Origin: Sinohyriopsis cumingii | Lineage: Eukaryota; Mollusca; Bivalvia; Unionida; Unionidae | Length of the DNA: 64,000 nt | Direction of reading: 5' to 3' | Assembly (NCBI GenBank): GCA_028554795.2 | Contig: CM068826.1 | Location: 106,547,602 to 106,611,601 of the forward strand | Shown: in pieces, positions 56,780-64,000 of the stretch | How the letters are laid out: every line of letters begins with the position of its first letter | Numbering within the stretch: position 1 is the stretch's first letter | The notes under the pieces: model-generated | Database searches by the model: none | The model's input: the letters and a program-made list of their open reading frames with translations, nothing else | What the model was told of the DNA's origin: nothing | Position numbers and translations under genes: made by a program

Positions 56780-59700
56780 TGTGGCAGGTCTTCAATGGTT
56801 TTGCAGTGATAGCAATTGATATTAACCGGCTTGGGTCCTAGATGTTTGCCAAAACTTCCTGCTAATTTTGTTTTTCCGGTTACGATGCGATTGATAATTG
56901 TTTGGTCCAGGCTGTTCACTTTGGGTGGTTTGATAGACATATTGGTTTCTTTTATAATGGAGTAGAGTATCCTGCCTTTGGTAGTGCAGTTCCAGTGCTC
57001 CTGTCATTTCTGGCTAATATAGTTTCTTGTTACGCTTTGGGCTTCTGTTATGCTATATCTGAGTGGGGCAGGGTTAGCGTTCCCTAACAAGTTTTTGCGA
57101 CTTTGTCGGCTAGCTCATTACCAGGGATTCCTATATGCGAGGGTATCCACATGAATTCAACTATCTGATCCGCTGTGGATAATCCCTTAAGCATATAAAA
57201 AGCTCTAGCCAAGAATTGTTCTCTTGATTTGGTGCTGTGAGATTTGATGGATTCTATTACACTAAGTGAGTCACTGATGATAACTGCTTTTGGAACTTTT
57301 TGGTCTTTAATCCATTTTAATGATTCTATTATTGCCCAGAACTCTGTGGTGAAAGTAGAGCATTGGTCTGGTAATCTGGATCCCATTTGTATGTTGAATT
57401 CTGGAATAACCACTGCAGCTGCTGTTCTGGGGGGTTCAGTTGTTTTGGATCCGTCTGTGAAAATTTTTACGAAGCCAAAGTAGGTATTTTGTATTTCCAT
57501 TGCTACGATGGTTTTGAGTTTAGATTCTTGTTCCAATTTGTTTCCATAATTGGTGACTCTAGTGATGATCCTAGGGATAGGGTTTGTCCAAGGGACGGGG
57601 TCAGGGGAGTGAGTGTACTCTTCTTGTAGAGCAAGAGTTGGCAGCTTTTCCCTGAGTTCTATGATTTGTTTTCCACCGGGTGGGTTAGGAACTAGTTTGC
57701 GGCTAAACGGTTTGTTGCATTTGCTAATGGTTACTTTTGTAGTAAGCGAGTCGGGGTGATTTGTTAATCGATTGGAGTATCGGAGGAGCATTTCCTGTTT
57801 TCTTATTTTTAATGGCAGTTCACCGGTGAGGACTTGAAGTTCGTCCAAAGATGTCGATGGTAGAGTGCCAGTACAAACAAATAATGCTTTCCTTTGGATG
57901 GTATCCAGTTTGTTCAGTAATGTTTGTTTCGCTGAGTTGTAAACTTGGCATCCATAATCTAGCTTCAACCTTATAAGTGATCTATAGATGGTTAATAGTT
58001 TTTTTTTTATTGGATCCTCATGTTGTCCCTTTAAGATTTCCAAAAAAATTAATATCTTTATTGCAATTTTGAATTAGTTGTTCAATCTGGTGTTTCCAAG
58101 ATAGATGCTTATCGAAGAACATACTTAGGAATTTTACCACCTTAGTATATTTGATTAGCTGGTTTTGAATATAGAAGCTGGGGTAAATTATCTGGTTATT
58201 GCGTTTAGGGGAGAAGATTATTGCTATCGTTTTTTCATGTGAGATCATAAAACCCCATTTATCCGCCCATCTCCATATGTTATCTAGGCTTTTCTGGATT
58301 TCTTTGACTACTTGGTTGCTAGCAGGGTTTCCTGCCCTCCAGATACCGCTGTCGTGAGCGAATTGGGAAATGTTAACCCGTTTTGTCGCTAGGTTGAGGT
58401 CAAGGTCGTTAATCATGATGTTAAATAGTGTAGGACTGAGTACACTCCCTTGTGTGGTACCATTTTCAAGGGGGGGGGGGTATTCTTTTGAGGTGGTGTT
58501 TCCTACTCTGGTGATTATTCTGCGACCTGTTAGGAAGTTTTCGATCCAGTTAAACATGCGTCCAGTAATTCCGAAGTGGCTGAGTTCTGCAATCAATCCT
58601 TTGGTCCAGACAAGATCAAACGCTTTTTCAAGGTCAATGAAGACTGCTATAAGTTGTCTGTCTGATTTTCTTTTGGAGTTGAAAGCAAGTTTGATATCGG
58701 CTTCTAGTCTTAAAAGTTGATATGTGGTAGAGCGCTTGTTACGGAAGTCACATTGGTTTTCTGATAGAGTTTGTTACTTTCTAAGTGGTTTTTTAATCTG
58801 TTGGCTAGGATTATTTCCATCATTTTGCATATTTTATTAGTGAGGGACATGGGACGATACGAACTAATATTATTAGGGTCTTTACCTGGTTTAGGGATTG
58901 GGATGACAATTGCTTGTTTACAGCTGAGTGGTAGCTTTCCACTTCGCCAAATTTGATTGAGCAGTTTTATAATAGTCATTGTAATGTTGTTTGGAAGATT
59001 TTTGTATATGATATATCCAATTTGATCTTTCGCAGGTGAGGTTTCGTTTTTAGACCCTAGCGCTATTTTCCATTCGTATAGGGTGATTTCGGAATTTAAG
59101 TCTGAGTTCTTGAACCCTAAGTCTTTAAAGAGGTTAGGAAATGTGGTTTCAGCTTTCTGTACGTGTTCTTGGAAGTTCCTGGTGTGATTGGGTATTACTG
59201 CTCATTGCCGAGAAATGGTTAGCAAGTAGGTCACCTTTGTCATGATTAGTTGTAGCATTTTTCAGCTTAGGTGTTAAGTTGATAGCTTTCCCCCCGGATA
59301 GATTTTATTTTATCCCATACTTGTTTAGAGTTAGATTTGAGGTTCAATTTGGAGCAGAAGCGTTGCCATGTTTTTTCTTTGGCTAGTTTTATGATCCCTT
59401 TAAGGTGTTTTTCTTTGTCTTTATATTGGATGAAATCTATTGAGTCTCTTGTTCGCTTATGTTTTTTTTTATTGTTATCTCTATGTGCTTTTTAACATTG
59501 ATCATTCCACCATGGTACCGATTGTTTAGTTTGAGTGTTTTTTTTTTTTTTTTGTGTGGATATATTTAGGGTAGCTGCATTATGTATAGTATTAATTACA
59601 TTCTCATGTAATATTGTTATATCTGGGTCTTCGAGCTCTTTGGCATTAATAGCGGCTAGTATGTTTCTAAAGTCATCACACTCAGCTTTATCATATCTCC

Positions 59701-60460
59701 ATTTGGGTGGGGCGTCATGGGGATTGTGCTGAACTGATATTTGGAGGGAGATTATGATGGGGAAATGGTCGCTACCTAATGCGTTATCTTGATCAACCCA
59801 CCAGTTTGTAAGTTGGGCTAGTTTGGGTGCGCATATAGTAAGATCGATTGCTGAGAGGGAGCCATTCTCAGGATTAAGTCGAGTTTTAGACCAATCATTG
59901 AGTATGGTTAGGTTTGATTCAGCAATCCACTCTTCAATTAATTTGCCTCTTTTAACCCTTCTACTTTCTCCCCATAGTTCATTGTGAGCATTGAAGTCGC
60001 CACAAATTATATGGTTTCCAGACTGGTTAGGGTAGATTTGTCGATAAGATTCTAAGTTGATTGGGTTGTCATTGCCCCCTGGGTCATATATATTAGTTAT
60101 TATTATATTATTCGATCCAATGTTGACTAATACAGTTTGAATTTCAATTTTGTTATTTATGTCTATTGGCATTGGGATCGTTAATGTTTCAGAGTAGAGC
60201 AGGGAATCAATTAGAAATATTGCAACTCCTCGTCATCCTCCCTTTTTCCCATTGCTACGACTTTTGAATATGCCTGATGAGTATCCGGAGATTTTGGGTA
60301 TATGTTTTGGATTCTCTGGTAAGTGTGTTTCGTGGAGGCAGATTATGTCAGGTTTATTGATTGCATTAATGATTTTGTGCATTAGTTCAGGTAAGTTTTT
60401 GGATAGGCCCCTGCAATTCCATTGCCAGATAGCAAGGTTCTTTTTAGTTGTGTTATCCAT
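56780..60460 (-). pseudogene. I-clade LINE ORF2, copy 2 (endonuclease + RT + RNase H)
   Basis: The APE-type endonuclease spans 60460-59492 in two frames: AIWQWNCRGLSKN, ICLHETHLPE, HIICGDFNAHNELWGE and LGSDHFPIIISL. RT follows in 58979-58018 (IPIPKPGKDPNNISSYRPMS; GTTQGSVLSPTLFNIMINDL; FAHDS, where the first catalytic Asp of FADD is His). RNase H is in 58043-57084 (KIFTDGSKT, TTEFWAIIESLKWI, ISDSLSVIESI, WIPSHIGIPGNELADKVAK). At least four frameshifts or stops separate the parts, including one after SNGKKGG. Unlike copy 1 the 3' tail is missing: similarity ends at about 56780 within the Cys/His tail. Confidence 0.88.
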
Positions 60461-60709
60461 TGAGATTGGTGGTGGTTGTGGTTATGAAGATGGTCTGAGG
60501 AGCAATTGTGAGTTTAGCATGATAATGTTTGGTAACACATGAGTTTAGGTGTTCTATTATGTTTTCTAATGTGTGTGTGTGTGGGGGGGGTCTGGTGCTG
60601 TTAGATTTAATTATCTCTTTGAACAGTTCAATCCAAATCTGTCATGTGATGATGTTTTGATAACTTTGGTTGGGGATGGGGATGACTTTTTATGTTGTTG
60701 CTGGTATTG

Positions 60710-61195
60710 TTATGGCTTTGATTTTTTTCCTGATTGCATTCCTTGCTGATTTGGTTTCAGATTTTTGTACAGTTTGGGGCGGATTAGTTTTTTGTGGCGG
60801 CGAATTTTGTTTTGTTGTGATTGGAGTTCAGAAGTTAGGTGACTTCCTTTGTTCCAGTTTGATAGAAGTTGTGTTGCTGTTATAAGTTGTTTTTGTTTTT
60901 TTGTTGCTGCCTGATACGTCAAATGTTTGGCATTCATGAGGTTAATTAATTTATTTTCTTTGATAGTAAAGAGGCATTCAGATGCTCTGGGGTGGTGTGG
61001 TTCTCTGCAGTTGGGGCATTTGATAATTCTCTTTTTACATGCCTCTCTTTGTTGGCCCCCGCATACATATCTGTATCGACATTTGTTGGCGTTGTGTCCC
61101 CAATGTTGATAGTTGGTGCAAAATCGGGTTTTGTTGACAAAAGGTTCTAGTCCGTGTCTATGGGCAGCCGTCGCCGCCAAAATTACATTAATCAA
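60710..61195 (-). pseudogene. LINE ORF1 (gag-like zinc-knuckle protein), truncated
   Basis: The 161-codon minus-strand frame carries CCHC knuckles: RFCTNYQHWGHNANKCRYRY, where one Cys of the first knuckle is Tyr, and CKKRIIKCPNCREPHHPRASEC. A Lys/Gln-rich tail (ATKKQKQLITATQLLSNWNK) follows. It is the RNA-binding ORF1 of the same LINE and lies upstream of the endonuclease in the same orientation. The N-terminal half is missing because the satellite at 61.2 kb begins abruptly at its 5' edge. Confidence 0.75.
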
Positions 61196-62030
61196 ATGAT
61201 CTAGTATGAAATCAAATGATTTAACCTAGCAAATGAAATGATCAATCCAGATTCCAAATGATGTAGTGTCACATGAAATGATTTAACGAACGAAACCGAA
61301 TGATGCTTTTAGATTTCAAATGACGTGGTATTAAATGAAATGATGTAGAGTGAAATGAAATGATTTAACCCATCAAACGGAATGATGAATTCAGATTCCA
61401 AATGATGTTGTGTGATATGAAATGATGTAGCATGAAATGAAATGATTGAACCCCAAAAATGAAATAATGAATTCAGATTTCAAATGATGTGGCGTTAAAT
61501 GAAATGATCTGGCATTAAATAAAATGATTTAAAGAACAAAATGGAATGATGATATATGCTTCCAAATGACGTGCTATTAAATAAAATGATGTAGTCTAAA
61601 ATGAAATGATTTAACTCAACAAATGAAATCATGAATTTAAATTCCAAATGATCTGGTATTAAATAAAATGATTTAAAGAACAAAACGGATTGATGAAATC
61701 TGCTTCCAAATGATATAGTATTAAATGAAATTACGTAGTATGAAATAAAATGATTTAACTCAACAAATGAAATGATGAATTCAGATTCCAAATGATGTGG
61801 TATTAAATTAAATGATTTAAAGAACAAAATGGATTGATGAAATCTGCTTCCAAATGACGTAGTATTAAATGAAATTATGTAGTCTAGAATTAAATGATTT
61901 AACCCAAAGAAAGAAATGATGTATTCAGATTCCAAATGATCTGGCATTAGTTGAAATGGTCTGAAGAACAGAATGGAATGATCAGCTCATATTCCAAATG
62001 ATGTGGTATTAAATGAAATGTATAGAATGT
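61196..62030 (+). repeat. Satellite with alternating 63/82-bp units (higher-order period about 144 bp)
   Basis: CAGATTCCAAATGATGTGGT and AATGAAATGATTTAAC recur throughout. The word TTCCAAATGA is spaced mostly 82-84 or 62-65 bases apart, giving a dimer of about 144-145 bp. The 144-base dimer is divisible by three, which keeps a 150-codon minus-strand frame (61947-61495) open through repeated SFNTTSFGSRFHQS and ISFVELNHF-like text. That frame is a by-product of the repeat. Confidence 0.88.
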
Positions 62031-64000
62031 AAACGGTCTGATCAAAGTGTAAATCAGCTAGCGTAAATCCAAACAAACACAGGGGGGCGCTGTTAGGCAG
62101 ACTTACAATCGACAGGCGTATTTGCAGAATTCGGTTGAGATTTTTGCAGACGACATTTAACAGCTAAGGTTAGTGTTTCTTCTCATTTGATATAAACAAG
62201 AACTGTGTTTTCCAATCAGGATAAAGTGACTATCCACATTAATGAATGTCTGTGTGTATTTTATTTTAAAATCTTCCTTGTACTGCACGAGTTTTCAATG
62301 CTTCATCTCAGCTAGAACTATCAGCTTAGGAGATTAAATCTTCATCGTATTTGATCAATAGTAATTACCATGTTTAATGACCTAACGTAGCATACGCACT
62401 AAACCAACAATTTGTTGTCCGCAACTTTTTGTATGTCTCATGTTACCGGCCTTACGTACATAGGCATTATTCGTCCAAGTTCTGTATGTAAGAGATCTTC
62501 TTTTTCCTCCATTTAATCTAGTTTGCATTAACATATTACTGCTGTGTGTTTTTTTTCCTTTTAGTTTTCTTCTGGGAGATCGAATATAATTTTATTAGAA
62601 ATCATGATTCGCGACTCTTAGTGCATTTGAAACACCACACTCCTTTCCAAATGTATTGAAAATGGGGGGTGGGGGTGGGGGGTGGGCTTAGTCATACATT
62701 TTGAAAGACTAATACGTGAACAATAAACAGTTGCCTTCTTGGAGTGTTTATGGCGAAGAAGAAACACAGATCATGCTTGAATAAACCCAAAATTTAGCTA
62801 ATGATGTATGAAAATAACAACGAAAGGCGATGGATTCTATCAAATTTTTAAAAATAAAACAGCATCACCGATTTGTAAGTGATACCCTTAGGGTAATACA
62901 TCAACGTTAATAAATCGTCATATGTGTGTTCTAGTATAGATCAAAACTTCCGTTGCTTTCTCCCCGAAAAGGGATTGAAATTTTCCATCAGGCGGACGTG
63001 ATGGAAAAAATGTTTGTTAGAGTGGATATTGTCATCAGTCTGTCGTCATGCCCATATTGAGATCGTCTAGGGGAAGAGATGTCATTTTTGTTTATTTATT
63101 GTCATTAGTTCTCAACTGGACGGTTGCAGAATTCTTTCATAAAATCTCATTGGCGTGCCACTTCTGAGTGGCTTGTTCACTGTAGAGTCCTGTTTCCGTT
63201 TACTATTATGTCACAAATTGTTTTATTTCTTTATTTCTATATTTTACCTTTTTTTTTTCTTCTATTGTATTACAGTTGCAAGACTCTCACTTTCGGGGAG
63301 TCCTGCTCCTGATTTTCCATTTTTCAAATATTTTGTTAGGTATGTAGTTATATATGAGCCAAAGTGGTCACGATGACATTGTTATTAATTACATCAACTC
63401 ATGTGGGTTCTTTTAGATAGCAAGCTTCGGTTGCTTTTGCCCTGGGATGGGATTGAAATTTTTCCGTCATGCGGACGTGATGGAAAATATGCAGATCAAA
63501 AGAGTCTCTGGTGTAATTTTACTAGGCACCTAAGACGGCTTTTCAGAGACAATATGATTTTTTACTTTGTTTCTTTGTAGGCATGATAAGGAAAAAAAGT
63601 TGGCTAAGTTTCATTAGCTCTTGTTTTGCCCTGTGTTTAATAATTATTTTGTATTTTTTGGCTCTATTTCCTGGTCATTTACTGCTAATTCTCCCCTGTG
63701 GTATTTAATATGAATTACTCGTATGTGTCCTTATGTTAGTCCCTTCTGTGTTAACCGTTTCTCATTACGTTGCAGGTTTATGTGGGCACGCTTTTCGGTC
63801 TTGTTTGGTAATTTAATCACCGCCTGCTGTCTTCTATCTGTCATCAGCTGGCGGGATTTCGGTCCAGTTTCTCCCGCACTTTGTTTTAGAGGAACGGTAA
63901 ATCTCTCTGTCTGAAATTAATTTCTAATAGTCTGGTTTAACGAGTCTATTTCGGCTACATTTGTTTCAAATGCCGAAGTCGGGTCCTTGTCTGTTGGTTG
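62031..64000. other. No gene seen; G-quadruplex motif and paired repeats
   Basis: Contains the G-run cluster at 62664-62686. It also holds two copies of a block (GGGATTGAAATTTTCCATCA, GGCGGACGTGATGGAAAA) at about 62960-63008 and 63435-63489. Frames at 63124-63376 and 63723-63914 have no conserved pattern, although the former is rich in hydrophobic residues from T-rich DNA. Confidence 0.5.
62664..62686 (+). other. Potential G-quadruplex
   Basis: Four runs of 6, 5, 6 and 3 G separated by single T loops, the tightest class of intramolecular G4 pattern. Confidence 0.85.

Noticed and set aside
58370..58720. 116-codon plus-strand open frame
   Set aside because: Antisense shadow of the second LINE reverse transcriptase.

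Overview
The window is AT-rich eukaryotic DNA from an invertebrate animal, most likely a lophotrochozoan such as a mollusc. That placement is an inference from three things: a spliced chromatin-reader gene with kilobase introns, tRNA-derived SINEs ending in a GGCGTTAAAC-type tail, and abundant I-clade LINE, DIRS, hAT and Maverick/Polinton-like remnants. No bacterial operon structure is present. Only one host gene is recognised. It is the 3' end of a d4-family double-PHD-finger gene (DPF1/2/3, BAF45-type subunit of SWI/SNF complexes), with exons at 191-303, 7842-7923 and 12844-12911 on the plus strand. Its introns hold SINEs, tandem repeats and a broken hAT transposase. A 43-bp minisatellite in the second visible intron has copied that intron's own 5' splice site seven times.

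From about 13 to 28.5 kb I see no recognisable gene. The stretch holds microsatellites, minisatellites (85, 62 and 41 bp units) and unassigned AT-rich DNA. At 28.5-29.9 kb lies a minus-strand DIRS-type retroelement fossil (RNase H plus tyrosine recombinase), followed by a degenerate tandem repeat.

The most interesting object is at about 30.22-44.96 kb. It is a decayed Maverick/Polinton-like (virus-related) element of about 14.7 kb, bounded by roughly 281-bp terminal inverted repeats that can be read directly. Inside, mostly on the minus strand, are remnants of a packaging ATPase, a divergent family-B DNA polymerase followed by an SF1 helicase, a fibre-like protein, an adenovirus-type cysteine protease, a candidate major capsid protein and a pX-like minor virion protein. 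A retroviral-type integrase sits on the plus strand. All are broken by stops, frameshifts or loss of key residues. The linked polymerase and SF1 helicase are not part of the textbook Polinton gene set, so this is my main candidate for an under-described lineage.

From 45 to 62 kb the DNA is a graveyard of further elements. There is a 350-bp hAT-like MITE with a perfect 8-bp target-site duplication (45.69-46.06 kb) and two divergent minus-strand I-clade LINE copies (48.3-51.4 kb and 56.8-61.2 kb). Between the LINEs lies a second, different family-B polymerase pseudogene (about 52.7-55.67 kb). A satellite of alternating 63/82-bp units (61.2-62.0 kb) abuts the LINE gag. The last 2 kb has no recognised gene but carries a strong G-quadruplex motif and a pair of hairpin-containing repeats. 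No intact mobile-element gene was found, so everything except the DPF exons is best treated as fossil sequence.
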